A stretch of DNA of 64,000 nucleotides from Mariannaea sp. PMI_226 (Eukaryota; Ascomycota; Sordariomycetes; Hypocreales; Nectriaceae). The notes under the pieces are model-generated. The model was not told the origin of the DNA, did no database searches, and was given only the letters and a program-made list of their open reading frames with translations. The position numbers were made by a program, and so were the translations under genes. Where the stretch lies: positions 2,666,001 through 2,730,000 of the forward strand of contig JANFOG010000006.1 of NCBI GenBank assembly GCA_024336345.1, in the 5' to 3' direction. Within the stretch, counting starts at the first letter, position 1. Each line of letters opens with the position of its first letter. Positions 34,992-45,995 of the stretch are shown piece by piece.

Positions 34992-35919
34992 ATGCCCGAG
35001 AAACAGCGAAGACGTTGGGGGCGACCTAGAAAGGCTAGAAAGGTACAGGCAGAAAAGGAGCGGCTAGCGGCGCAACGCACACACTCGCGGAGATACTACC
35101 GTCGACTACAACAGGAAGACGTAGGGTCTGTGGCGTACACTGAGTTTCACAACATCCCATACGGCCCAGCACCCTCATCAGCAGAAGTTCAACTGCCGGA
35201 TTGTCATATACCGCCAAATGATTCCGCTCTACCGCTGTCCAGCAATGCGGAAGATCCAGATGAACAAGACCCTCTTTTGGTTGGTGACTCCACCTGGGGT
35301 CTGATCGGACTAAACGATCATATAACCGATTGTTGCCCGTCTGATGTGGATAGAATGGACAGTGATGCGTCCACCCCCTCGGAAGAAATTGATAAGACCC
35401 GCGAGGCATCGCCCCCAAATTTATCAGCTGAAGAGGCAAGAAGCCATCTGTAACGACATGATGAGGGAGTACAGGGACTTCTCGAAGCAATAGAGAATGA
35501 CCTCCATATCTCAACGCCATCAGCCCAAGGTATTATTACCAAGCCCTTTGCATTGGGATAGCATTAGAACGTCCCTTGATTATTAACTTGAATGATAACT
35601 TAGCTGAGATTTGCCAAAATGACAATGATTTTTGCAACGACGACGAGTCCTTGGAACGAGACTAACCTTTCCCACCATTAGCTACTTAATATAAAGAATA
35701 GTCAGTTTTAAAATTACCAAGATACCAAGTGGCATTAATATTAATATATAAGAGCTAGAGGAACTCAAGCCATCTAAAATCCAAGCTACTTATGGTAATG
35801 ATAGCCTATTGTCTTTAGCTAATAATTACAGCAATATGCTTCTTCAGCTCTCAGGTAATGCTTTCTTAAGTAGCTGGAGTTGTGTCATCAGTCAAGAACA
35901 AAAAGAAGATGCCTTATAA
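34992..35919 (+). pseudogene. AT-hook ORF, probable decayed transposon gene
   Basis: The 153-codon ORF starts MPEKQRRRWGRPRKARK, an AT-hook-like GRPRK core, followed by a basic helix (AQRTHSRRYYRRLQ) and an acidic Pro/Ser-rich stretch. After the stop at 35453 the frame appears to continue by a one-base slip (RHDEGVQGLLEAIENDLH), then further blocks such as AEICQNDNDFCNDDESLERD and SLLSLANNYSNMLLQL. It is cut off at 35920 by the solo LTR. The pattern suggests an old multi-kb ORF of a transposable element eroded by indels. Family not identified. Confidence 0.4.
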
Positions 35920-36290
35920 TGTTACCGTCTGATCGGTTCCTAAGGGATAAACTACGTCGCAATAGATTTATGTTGGCAGAACGGTCGGGGCGTTATACTG
36001 AGCAATAGCGGAAGAATTATTTGGAGTGTTACGTCTGGCCATGTACAAGTAGATGGTGGTAACCAAGTTGTATTGAAATTTGAGTAGCTAAATAGACTAT
36101 CTAGTGGTAATGACTGTGGTTTATATGCTATCGAAGGTATGAAGCGATTATTGTGGTTGTTTTCCTGATCATAGTCATCGTGTAAGTGATCCTCGTGATC
36201 AGATCGTGGTTTCGTGTAATCAGGCTGTGATTGGTGAGAAAATTGGTGTCCGGGCACGTGACCTAGAGGTGACTTGGCTGGGCCGTGGCG
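35920..36290 (-). repeat. Solo LTR of the element-3 Ty3 family
   Basis: Aligns along most of its length with the LTR at 60568-60950: TGTTACCGTCTGATCGGTTC at the left, GGTTTATATGCTA in the middle and GGCCGTGGCG at the right (GGCCGTGACA there). No internal element is attached and no clean 5-bp target duplication is visible. Confidence 0.7.
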
Positions 36291-36333
36291 TGTTCAATCC
36301 ATTCTTCCACTCTGTCGACCGCAATCAAACAAA

Positions 36334-36675
36334 TCAATCCTGACAAGCCGCACCCCACTGCTTTGGTTAACTAAGTGTAAAAATCAGGGACGAGTAATTT
36401 TTGCTTACACAAGTGTCCGAATTGCACCAACCCTCACAGGTAACTTGGCCCTGAACGCCAATAAAGCCAGTCATACTTTGCAAGTTGCCCCAACTTGTGC
36501 ACGCATGACCTTTCGAGTAATCCCTGCCATAAACTTCGCACCAGCCATCTCTCTGAATGCCATCCCACCAGCCCCCGTCATCACGTTTGCTAGGTAAGGC
36601 ATTATCAGAGGGCAGCTCAGCGGGCGCGGCCAACGCCACGCCAATAACCGCTGAGAGGAAAATAGTTGACTTCAT
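36334..36675 (-). CDS. Small secreted cysteine-rich protein, 96 aa, with pro-peptide
   Basis: Exon 1 is 36409-36675 and a 24-nt last exon 36334-36357 follows a 51-nt intron (GTAAGC...AAGCAG). Without the intron the frame runs on as a tail with no sixth cysteine; with it, the protein ends CWGAACQD and has six cysteines (GWC, HAC, TC-EGWC, DTC, AC), enough for three disulfides. Signal peptide is residues 1-17 (MKSTIFLSAVIGVALAA). A short pro-segment ends at a Kex2-type Lys-Arg (PSKRDDGGWW). The mature peptide of about 65 residues is Trp/Gly-rich. Such proteins act as effectors, antimicrobial peptides or cell-wall proteins; I do not recognise the family. It ends 44 bp from the solo LTR. Confidence 0.65.
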
Positions 36676-37629
36676 TTTTAATAACCTATAAAAGTGTCAA
36701 TTTGTAATGCAATTCATAAGCTATTGATAATAGACATACGGGAATCAAGCATAACCATATAGAAGAGTTAAAGCCGAATTCTGAGTGCAAAAGCATTCAT
36801 TGGTAGTGTAAGACTTGGGCAGAGGGGAACCCTTAGAGGTGTTTATATAGTTATTTCCGTAATCTACCACACCAGCACCCTATGCACACTACAGCCTTAA
36901 AATATGGTCTTTTCGGTCTTTAGTTCCAACAGCACTTTGTTTCATATTAGAAAACTCCATAAGCCTAGCCTAAATTGCGAACGAAAGTTCTGTTCACCCC
37001 GGACTCAACTCCTTAACAACATGGCTGATTATTAATATACTACATAATTCATAAGCGAAATAACCTACGTTTGACTATCATCCTATCTTAGTTAAATGAG
37101 ATATTAACTATTTTTATCTCTTTATAATAAATGGCTTGAAGAAATCATATTGCGAACATGGTATAATAATTTTAGGGTTACTAAAGATAGAAAGGTAGTA
37201 TCTATTAAGTTGGCCAAAATGGTATGTAGTATGAAGTTAACTCGTTTCTGGCTCAACTTACGAGAGGAACAGCACTGCTGGTATCAAGTTGTGACTAAAT
37301 TGCAAAACGGCCAATATCTGGGATTGTATGCTTCTTTTGAGGTGAGAATGATAATACTTGCAAAATCGCCATAGGTATACTAGAGATGTCTGCTAAGCAC
37401 TCTAACACCAATATTATAGCTCAGGTTCTTAAGGTAATTAATGAGTATGCTATATGGAATAAAATTGAATATTCCACTCTAGATAACGCTAAGAATAACA
37501 ATATAGTTATGGACGATATCAACAAGAATCTGGGATTTAATAGCAAAAGAAGGCGAGGTTAGGACCTCCCAGAACCGGAGCATGTTAAAGTTGGGATAAA
37601 CATAGCTGGGGAGAAACCCGAGAAGCATT
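36676..37629. other. Promoter of the small secreted protein, then AT-rich decayed DNA
   Basis: A TATATAAA-like element (minus strand, about 36845-36852) lies about 170 bp upstream of the ATG at 36675. The rest is AT-rich with one meaningless ORF (37150-37374). Confidence 0.4.
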
Positions 37630-38177
37630 ACTTCAAACTCAATAAGATGCCAATTTACTATGCTGCCCTTGGTGTTCACTGGTGGAACTAGTTGATAGGC
37701 AATTGAGCATAGTAGCTAGAGTGGATTGAGGAGGTAAAATATATAATTCAAGAAGTATAAATGAATAACTATTGCGATCTTGGTATTATGGTGAGCATAG
37801 AGAACCAAGGATCTGTGGTGAAAATTTAGAAACCTTATTATCATGCCTTTGAGGATTATTGCTTCAAAACTCGACGGAATTTGATGGCAAAAAATGGCAT
37901 CAAGGGGCACTCAAAGACAAGTACGAGGCGTGGTAGGCGCAGTTGGAGTACGGAGATGATGTGGTTCACGATCCGCTAGACTACTGGCATGAAAGGCGGT
38001 TTAAGTATGCCCGCAGAATGTGAGAGAATATTCTTGGCTGTAGGTCTAATGGTGATAGCTATTCGGGCCTCCCTTGACGCTCAGATAACTGGAATTTGCC
38101 AGGTGCTACGTCCCTGGTTGCGCGGAGGCATCATTGGTAACAAGGGCGCAATAGCATTGGTGTCAGTATGGGAATAG
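37630..38177 (+). pseudogene. hAT-family transposase remnant
   Basis: Scattered frames read MPIYYAALGVHWW, then DPLDYWHERRFKYAR, then AECERIFLAVGLMV...IRASLDAQITGICQVLRPWL. The last is the C-terminal hAT dimerisation domain, in which the usual C-E-R-x-F-S becomes CERIFL. Stops, slips and a missing stretch before AECER show that it is dead. Terminal inverted repeats were not found. Confidence 0.65.
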
Positions 38178-40893
38178 AAAAAAGCCAGACACCCTGAAGT
38201 CTAGTGACGACAAGATATCCGAGAGGGCGTCCGCTTGGCTGTTAGAGAAATTGGATGAGTTGCGAGACGAAGAGCGACTTTTGGAATAGCCTCACACTTA
38301 TCTAATTAGGAAATTCTGCCCTCATCCACGCAAATCCACTTGGTGTACATCAATCGATGGAAACTCTAGGTTGATAAACTCAACTGGCCTTCTGCTGACC
38401 AGAATACACGTACACTAAACCAAGGCATTTGGTGTACGTTGATGTAATTGACCGGAGCCCTGGAAACCATTAGTGCCAGGAAAATTACTGACTTGATTGA
38501 CGGTGACAGATTCAGGAGGAGCTGGGCATTTTTAGACTATGAGAGAAGGCGTTCAGTGGATGTAGAGTATTGCCATAGTTGAGACATTATCAAATATACT
38601 TTGCACAAGACATCTTTCACTCAGAGCGTGAGGAATCACTAATATTTATATGCAGACCCTGCAGGCTCTATATCTCCAGCGAGGTACAATATTCTAAAGT
38701 TCTTCCCTGACAATTGATATAGTACATTCGAATCGCTCAAGGGATCTCATTCAACTCCAGGTCCCCCCCACCCCACCTCCCCAAATTTAGGCCTTCATCC
38801 AATTACATTAGGTTACTTGACTAATAATAACACCGCTACGTTCCTTTTTCTCTCCACAAAGGACGCCACCCAGTTAGAGGCTCAGTGCCCGGAGAGAAAC
38901 CAATCATGGTCCTTAACGTAAGCACGCTCTGGTATGACTTCTTTTCAGGCAGTCTGGGTCACATGGCTTTGACGAGTGAAACAGGTGACGCTAAGGCTTG
39001 CCTTAAACAAAGCTGATATATTATGGGCGTTCTCCTCCAGCATAAAATTTTGAACAGGTAGCTCTTTGCAGTCAGTGCAAGCATGGGCAGTCTCGATCAA
39101 GAGCTCGCTGTTCTTGCTGGAAGCTAGCCAGCGGAGACTAAGGGACTGCGTATGATTTTTAAGGTGAAGCTCTGTGGTCAATTATAAATTTAAATGCTTA
39201 CTAATTATCTACCTTTTGGAGGAAAGGAGGATGTGTGTAGAGAACAGGTGTTGCGAGACCGTAGAGATTGGTATTAAAGCGCGAGAGAGCGGCCAGGGTC
39301 TTTTGCCAGTAATTAGTGTTAATTTTCTAAATTGTGAATGTTTGAGCTGGTAAGCAGACTTCTGTAGGTATGTCGTCCAATTGGGGTAAATCCTAGTCCT
39401 GTGGCCTTTGCGCAACTGAAGCTGGCGGTCTCTGTTTGTCCTTACTTTCTGGTGGCTCAGGGAAGCATGGTACTTTGGTCTAAAATGTAACGACAGATTT
39501 GAGCTTGGCGTTGGGCCCCTTGGTTGTCATAGCTTGGTTCACCGTGGGCTTATAATAGTAGTTGCGTCCTTGCATAATTGCTCACATAGCGATTATTGAC
39601 CAATCTTTTGCCCTTTGGTGCAGCGGTCTAACACAACGGTGACATTGGTCATGGGGTTTCTTAAGCGTAATGGCAATGATTAGATCCACTTGCTTGGTGA
39701 GCTGTTCTCTAGCTCTCAAAATCGCCCTCGTAAAATATCCCATATAGGAATGTGGGTGAATTTCGTCAGGGAAGATTTGGATCTTTTGTGAGGAGGGTGG
39801 CACTAGTCAGGTTTCTTTCCCATAATCAATTGAAAAGAATGCCCGCTTCTAGATCTACTCAACTATAGTTGAGTGCTTTCCTTATAATAGCTAGTATCAC
39901 GTACTATATATAGGTGAACCCCCCCCCCCAAAAAAAAAAAAAAAAAAAAAAAAAAGAAAAAAAGCTCCCAGGACCAGTGCAATATCATTCCTTAATGTAA
40001 AACCTAGCATAGGGTTGGGATTGGGGTTAGTATTACTATATTTTGTTTAGGTACATTAATAATAGGCAATATAGTTTAGCTTACTTTGAAAGTAAATTAA
40101 CTTTAGTAAATAATGGGGGAATAAGCTTAGGTAGCCTAATGATTTTAAATAGCTATTCTTATTTATTAAATAAGGGATTTAAGTCTATTTTTAATTTAAT
40201 AGGCTTAATAGTAACTAAGGGTCATAGATAGGTATATTGCTACTTTAAGACAGGACTGTACTGGGGATTAATAATATAGGTTAGATAATATTTTATTTTA
40301 AAGGGAAATAATTATTTTTATAGAGTAAAGGAGAGATAATAATATAAAAAGGGAAGGAAGGAAAAAGTAATATATCATAAAGAGGTGGAAAGAAGGAGAG
40401 AAAGAGTAGGTAATGGGTTTTTAGATTCTTTGCTTAATTATATTGGTTTCTCTAATTAATGGGGCGCGGTAAGTTAGAGGGACTCCTTAATTAAGGACAT
40501 TAGAAAGAGAGAGATAGAGAGGAGTATACAAGTATCCAAACTTAGGGGTGAATTTAATAGAGAGGAAGGGACTAGGTATATAGACATCTGACCCCAGGAT
40601 TGGGATTGGGGTTAATAATAAGTGAAGGGTAGTGGGTTATGAAGTTAAGATACTAGGGTGGTAGGGTTGGCAGGGTTGAAAAGTGTATAAATTTACCCAC
40701 ACCCGCATCACTGTTAGCCTGTTTACCCTCAACAATACCTTAGTTCAAACTGCAATAAGAAATCTTGATCCTCCTTGCTCTTAACACACAACACTGACCA
40801 AAGGGAAGTATTGATCTCGTGTTGTAATTGCCTCTCGCATGTTATCCCAATAACTGGTGCAGAATTTTGCTAATATTCGCTAGTAGGATGCGT
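38178..40893. other. 2.7-kb decayed, low-complexity region
   Basis: Holds three short minus ORFs (38945-39181, 39209-39415, 39582-39803) that may be pieces of one transposon gene but match nothing I know. Also a C11 run followed by A26 at 39919-39955, and from 40000 to 40690 a strongly C-poor plus strand, with GATTGGGATTGGGGTTA-like words at about 40013 and 40598. It resembles one-strand-biased RIP. Confidence 0.45.
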
Positions 40894-41868
40894 CTACAAC
40901 TTGTTATACAGTGACTGTAGAGACTTCTGTGCTCTCCTTGCCATGTCTTCCGGTCCATTCTCCTCTAGCTCTGTCTCCTGAAGAAAACATTCTATGGATA
41001 TCCATCCAGTCCAACCCCATTCCGCAATAGCTTTGGCCATGTCAATTACAGGAAAATACCCTTCTAGTGGAAATGGCCTGCAGGATCTTGACCATGCCAA
41101 GCGCGGGTCCTTTACCTCTAGCCCATCATAATACGGTGAGTTATCATCGAGTGGAGGGTCGAAGCGTGACGCATCCGATAACTGCACATACAAGACCTTT
41201 TCTTTGGGACATTGCTCCACAAACTCCTTCATTGAAGCCGCTAGCGCCTCTGCTCCGCCGGGGAGGATCCCACTCTTAGTCGTGGCGTCACCCCAGATCC
41301 GTGAGTGGATGTGGAAAGAGTCGATACATAGCCCGAAATTCGGTCTGTTGACTGCCACCACGATGCGCAGGGAGTCCTGCCAAAGGCAGTTATAAGTCGC
41401 AAATGAGACTGCCTCATAAGCGAGCGAGATCCTGTCCTTGGCGGCCAGATCAGCCAGTGTCTGTAGCTCTGGGATAACAACAGTCTCGTCGCCATTGCTA
41501 TTACCGAGGAATTGAGAAGGTATCTGGATGATGGCGGTCCCCGCTGCGACAGCCAGTTTGATCCATTGCTTGGCCTCAGCAAGGCGGTCCTCAAGCGATT
41601 TCTGGAGGTTTCCTTCAAAGTTTTTCAGGGGATTCAAGGTGAGGATCTCGAGAGACTGGGTGGCGCAAAGAGCCCTGATCTGTCTGGCGGATTCGAGCGT
41701 GGTCTGCGTATTCTGTGCGGCATGCGCGACAAGATCAGCGTGCACGAGCTCAATGCCTTGGAAACCATTGTCTCTCGCCGCCTGGATTTTCCTTTCGAGC
41801 GTGTGCAATGGATGCTTGCCCAAGGAAATGGTGGCGATTGCGCACTTGTTTGCTAGTTTTGGCGACAT
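40894..41868 (-). CDS. Sugar-phosphate isomerase/3-dehydroshikimate dehydratase-like TIM-barrel enzyme
   Basis: A single exon, 324 aa, of the AP-endonuclease-2/xylose-isomerase-like TIM-barrel superfamily, which includes fungal 3-dehydroshikimate dehydratases (quinate use) and inosose dehydratases. It starts with CAIATISLGKHPLHTLERKI and DNGFQGIELVHADL. The likely divalent-metal ligands are the Glu of LAYEAVSF, Asp and His of LCIDSFHIHSR, the QLSDAS segment and the Glu of WISIECF. Cytosolic. A neighbouring regulator, quinate/sugar-type permease and Gfo/Idh dehydrogenase point to breakdown of a cyclitol, sugar or quinate-like substrate. The exact reaction cannot be fixed from sequence alone. 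Divergent from the Zn2Cys6 gene. Confidence 0.82.
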   Translation of the reverse strand: MSPKLANKCAIATISLGKHPLHTLERKIQAARDNGFQGIELVHADLVAHAAQNTQTTLESARQIRALCATQSLEILTLNPLKNFEGNLQKSLEDRLAEAKQWIKLAVAAGTAIIQIPSQFLGNSNGDETVVIPELQTLADLAAKDRISLAYEAVSFATYNCLWQDSLRIVVAVNRPNFGLCIDSFHIHSRIWGDATTKSGILPGGAEALAASMKEFVEQCPKEKVLYVQLSDASRFDPPLDDNSPYYDGLEVKDPRLAWSRSCRPFPLEGYFPVIDMAKAIAEWGWTGWISIECFLQETELEENGPEDMARRAQKSLQSLYNKL

Positions 41869-42944
41869 GGTAACCTTGACGCCGGTTTTATTAGGATGCT
41901 GGTGGGAGGTTCAAATTTCAACCGTCGTGGCTTGACCAGGTAGGCAAGTAACTAAGTCCTAGAAAAATTCAATGGTTGCATGAGTGAATAAGAAAGATGT
42001 GGAATTCAGCAGTGCCCCGATCATCTGAGATGGGTATATGTTTGATTTGTCCATTCTATGAAGCGGCCTTCCGGCTAGTGGAGCGTGAGTTAGGGTGCCT
42101 CCAGACCACTCCCCCAGGTTTCGGGGGATTACCAGCTCATTTAGAGGCCGGTGCCGGTTCAATTAGCAGGAGCAGTTGCTACCAAACGCCGGTGATTAAT
42201 AACCGAAGCATTTCTGCATTCTTGCATCGCGACATACTTCATTTACCTTGGGCTGTAATAGGATGAACTTAACGCAAGAGTCAAGGAGGCCAGTACGGTA
42301 CACATTGCCAGCACATGACATTCTAATGGACTTCATCCGTCACTGTTTCGAGTTGATTGGGTCCTGCGATAAAATTGAGCTAGTTGCTTAAAAATCCAAT
42401 CGCTGGGACGATTTGCTAACATTGATGCCAGTCTCCGTCACCGCGGCGTTCTTATTGAGGGACGACTCAAATCAATGCCGGGGGATTTATGAACCTAGAA
42501 CGTCAATATTCTAGCGGAATTTTAGACCCCTCTTACAGATGGATTATGCTTACCTATGAACTAGTGACACCACAACATATTCTACGACAACAAGAGACCC
42601 TTTTTTGGGAGTCGAGATCTCCTGTCGATCATAGTAACATATTCTGAGCCAGGGTCCAGAGGTTGCTAAGATCTGCACTAAGAGGCCTAGGATATTATTT
42701 GTCGGCAAATGGGAAAAGAAAACATCCAAGACTGTTGGAGTCGAGTCAGGTATTCACAAATACAGTGTGCGCTCTAAGAATGGACACTGTCCGGTGTATT
42801 TCAATCCTTCATGGGCCGAGCTGTCACTCAATTTGCCACTTTGACAGAAGCGTCATGCTGACCGCGCCGTACCCCTTGCTGCAGGCTGAACAACACATTC
42901 CAAGACGACAAATAACAGCCGATCGCGACAGGACAGTGAATCCC
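41869..42944. promoter_or_regulatory. Divergent promoter, isomerase and Zn2Cys6 regulator
   Basis: A 1.08-kb intergenic region. CCGGTGCCGG at 42148-42157 (CCG-N4-CGG) lies 280 bp upstream of the isomerase ATG. Two similar palindromes lie about 245-280 bp upstream of the dehydrogenase gene at 49500. No other gene seen. Confidence 0.4.
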
Positions 42945-45464
42945 ATGGCGTCCATCAGCCAAGGACTAGAGAATGGCGGCCGTCGCCCCTTGGCGGGCTC
43001 ATCTGCGTGTGAAGCGTGTCGGAAGCTGAAGGTTGGCTAGTTTTTCCTCCCTGGTTGGGCCGGGCCCAAAATGAACCCAGCAGCATATGCTCTACGGGAT
43101 GGTTGCTTACCCTTTTTTGTTCAGATGAGATGCGTGAGGTCACGGCGGAACATAGGCGAGGACACCACCCTTAGCCTGGGCCTGGGGAATGGGAATCCTT
43201 GCGACCGCTGTCAACGCACCGGTAGGAGTTGCATTACCCCCAAGCCCGGCCAGCCGGGGCGGAAACCCCGCGTGACCGGGCCATTTAGAGGCATCAACAA
43301 GGCCCTACGTACCCTCCGCTCCGAACTGCAGAACGCGCATAGCCTCGAGGACGGCGAGTCGCCCATCCCAAGGGCTGATGTGTCACGCCTCCTCCACCAA
43401 GTCGAGGATACGATTAATCTACAGTCATCAGGCAACAAGTGTGCGAGGATATCGAGCACTGGCAAAACCCAGAAGCAGAAAACGCCTTTGCTGACCGAGA
43501 TTGACCAACCGGCTATTTCCCCGATCAGGATCCCTTCCAAGTCACCGGAACCTTCAGCAGCCGAACGTCTCCAACACCAATCGCTTCCTGAGCAACCTCC
43601 TGCCGGCAGTAACGAGCACATGAGCAATCCTCTCGCACTGTTGGTGGAAGCGTCCGAACAAACCCAAGAACAGCAGCTGAGAGTCGAGAGAGATGACGCA
43701 AGACCTCGAAACGATATAGCACTCGCGCGTACACTTCTTCGGCGCCCAGGATACGTCTCCTTGGGGCTCAACCTCAGCCGGGGTACCCTCGAAGCAGGGT
43801 TGGAGGCTCTCTTTGCCGCTCGGGCTAGTCAGCATCTCAACGTCTCAGCCTATTTCTTTGCCCCAAGTAGCGGCAGTCAAGGCCGCGATGTCGGTCATTT
43901 CCTCGACCCTGTCAACCTTGGACTTGTGTCAACTGAGGAAGTTGACCGCTTATTTACGACGTGAGTAGTTTGCTCTTTTTCTTTCTTTCTTTTGTTCTCA
44001 TCTCGGTCCATGCCATAGCAAATACTTGGATTAGCTAACGCGACGTCTTGAAGTTATTTCACCCGATTACACCCCTTCAATGGCATTCTCGACCCTATCC
44101 TTCATACTAGTAGTTTTGTGCGGTCACGCTCAGCTCTGTTATTCACATGGATACTCGCCTTGGCCGCGCAGTTTGATCCTGACTCTGCCATGCTATCGAA
44201 GAGGCTTTTCATACATGGACAGAAGCTGTCAAAATACGTTTACTCGCATGGATTCAGATCAGTTGAGATTGTTCAAGGATATTACATTTCCCTCATCTCT
44301 GACCGTCCAATCGACCAATCCTTTCAGGAAACATCCTGGATGTACAAGGTCTTTGCCCTTGGCATGGCGACCGAGCTAGGTCTGCATCAGCCGAGCAACG
44401 ACCAGCGCCAATTCAAAGAAAAGCATCATGATGAAGTCAGAGATCGCATCGCGCGAAGCGAAAAACGAACGTGGCTGAGGATGCTTACGTGGGAACGTGC
44501 CCAAGAAGCTGCCCGTGGAAGAATGAAGCCGATCCTGCAATGCGACCTGTCCTTTGTCAACCTGGACTCGTGGTGGTCGCATCCCTTGGCCGACAGCCAA
44601 GACCGGAACGCTTGCGCGAACGTACACCTGCGAAACCTTTTAGCACTTCTTCACGAGGAGATAAGACGGAAGATTCTGAGCGAAGAGCTGCGTTCAGATC
44701 TGCACTGGGTTAGAAACTACGTAGACTCTGTCCTCAACCCTTGGCGAACCTGCTGGCTGCCCAATGAGGACGAACCGGCGAGTTTATCAGATCTCTTCTT
44801 GCGTTTCGTCTTCATGCATGGCAGGCTCTGGACTTTATCTTTCGCTCTAGGCTGGACGCAGGATGCTCATCTTGAAGACCCAGAGGCACGTACGACCATG
44901 GAAGACTGTTTCGAGGCAGCAATAGCATGCTGCGAAGAGACGATCGGCATGCTCGATCGCATTGGGGAGCCGATCTACTGTATGAATGCCCCTGTGTGGG
45001 TCATGATATCCTACGCCGCCGCTCTCTCTCTTAAGCTCTTCCGACACCTCCACGGAACCCGAGAAGGGTCTGACGTTGAAGTATTAGCCCTTGTCGCACA
45101 GGTGGCCTTGCATTTAGAGCGTGCTGGGAAGACTCCAGGACACCGTATCGGCGTCTCTGCCGTGTGCGGTCAGCAATTGTTCCTCACCCTAAGATCATAC
45201 GCTTCATCACTTGAAAACGCAGCGACAGGAATGAACCGGCTTGCTCAAAGGCAGGAAGATGCATGTCCCGCCCCCGGATACCAAAATCTCGAGTGGAGGG
45301 GACCAACTCAGGACGGAAGAAGCCCTCATATCGAGCCTGAAGCTGAAGATATGCCCTGGCTAGTGGATTCCACAATGGCCTTGTTCGATCCTTGCTTGCT
45401 GGGTCCAGTCTTTCCTGGCGAAGAGGCTTTTCACCTTGATGGATTGTTTTCACACCTTCTCTGA
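42945..45464 (+). CDS. Zn2Cys6 fungal transcription factor, likely regulator of the second catabolic cluster
   Basis: Exons 42945-43031, 43125-43960 and 44054-45464, 777 aa; both introns are 93 nt. The Zn2Cys6 cluster is split by the first intron and reads ACEACRKLKMRC, then NPCDRCQRTGRSC. Between Cys32 and Cys55 lie 22 residues, about 12 more than usual; 43139-43174 is an in-frame 36-nt GT...AG segment that could be a further tiny intron (giving MRCVSLGLGNGNPC). After an acidic/Gln linker comes the fungal_trans region from about residue 240 (YFTRLHPFNGILDPILHTSS, SWMYKVFALGMATELGLHQP, KRTWLRMLTWER). It ends FPGEEAFHLDGLFSHLL. The start at MASIS was chosen over upstream ATGs for its position just before the zinc cluster. 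Confidence 0.87.
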
Positions 45465-45995
45465 AAGTAAAAATAATCTCGCAAAAATGATTGTCTATGG
45501 ATCAATTATATTACTACTTAATTTCACATGTATTTTGAGTGACAAGAAGGTATGGGCCAGATGTTGATAGCCCATGGTATCAAACCAAAAAAGTACATGA
45601 CTGCACTTGAGATCTTGTACACTAGTAGACCATCTAACCAATAGAAGTGATGCATATATTGTACATCTTCCGCCCGGTGTTGATGTGTTCTGTTCATGAT
45701 TACCCAAAACGCTGTAGACTGTAGCAACGCATATACTTGTATATCTTCATTTACACAATCATTCCTGTTATTCCATGAACATCGGCTTGCTTGAGAGCAA
45801 AGATCTCTGTGCATCACTTCGAGGATTTTGATTTGACATGAAAACATATTGTTCCAAATATCTACCTATCCTTAAATCAGCTTGGCAATCCAAGCAACCT
45901 ATTCCCACATGTACGCAGTTGCAGCTGCACATCGAAATGAACACATCTTCGCCTATCTACTGCCCATATTGGTGATTACTGGTCGATGCTGAACT
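45465..45995. other. Convergent 3' flanks, no gene
   Basis: 530 bp between the regulator stop and the permease stop. Nothing beyond AT-rich 3'-UTR-like sequence. Confidence 0.55.

Noticed and set aside
41512..41935. Plus-strand ORFs over the TIM-barrel gene
   Set aside because: They are antisense shadows of a well-supported single-exon enzyme.
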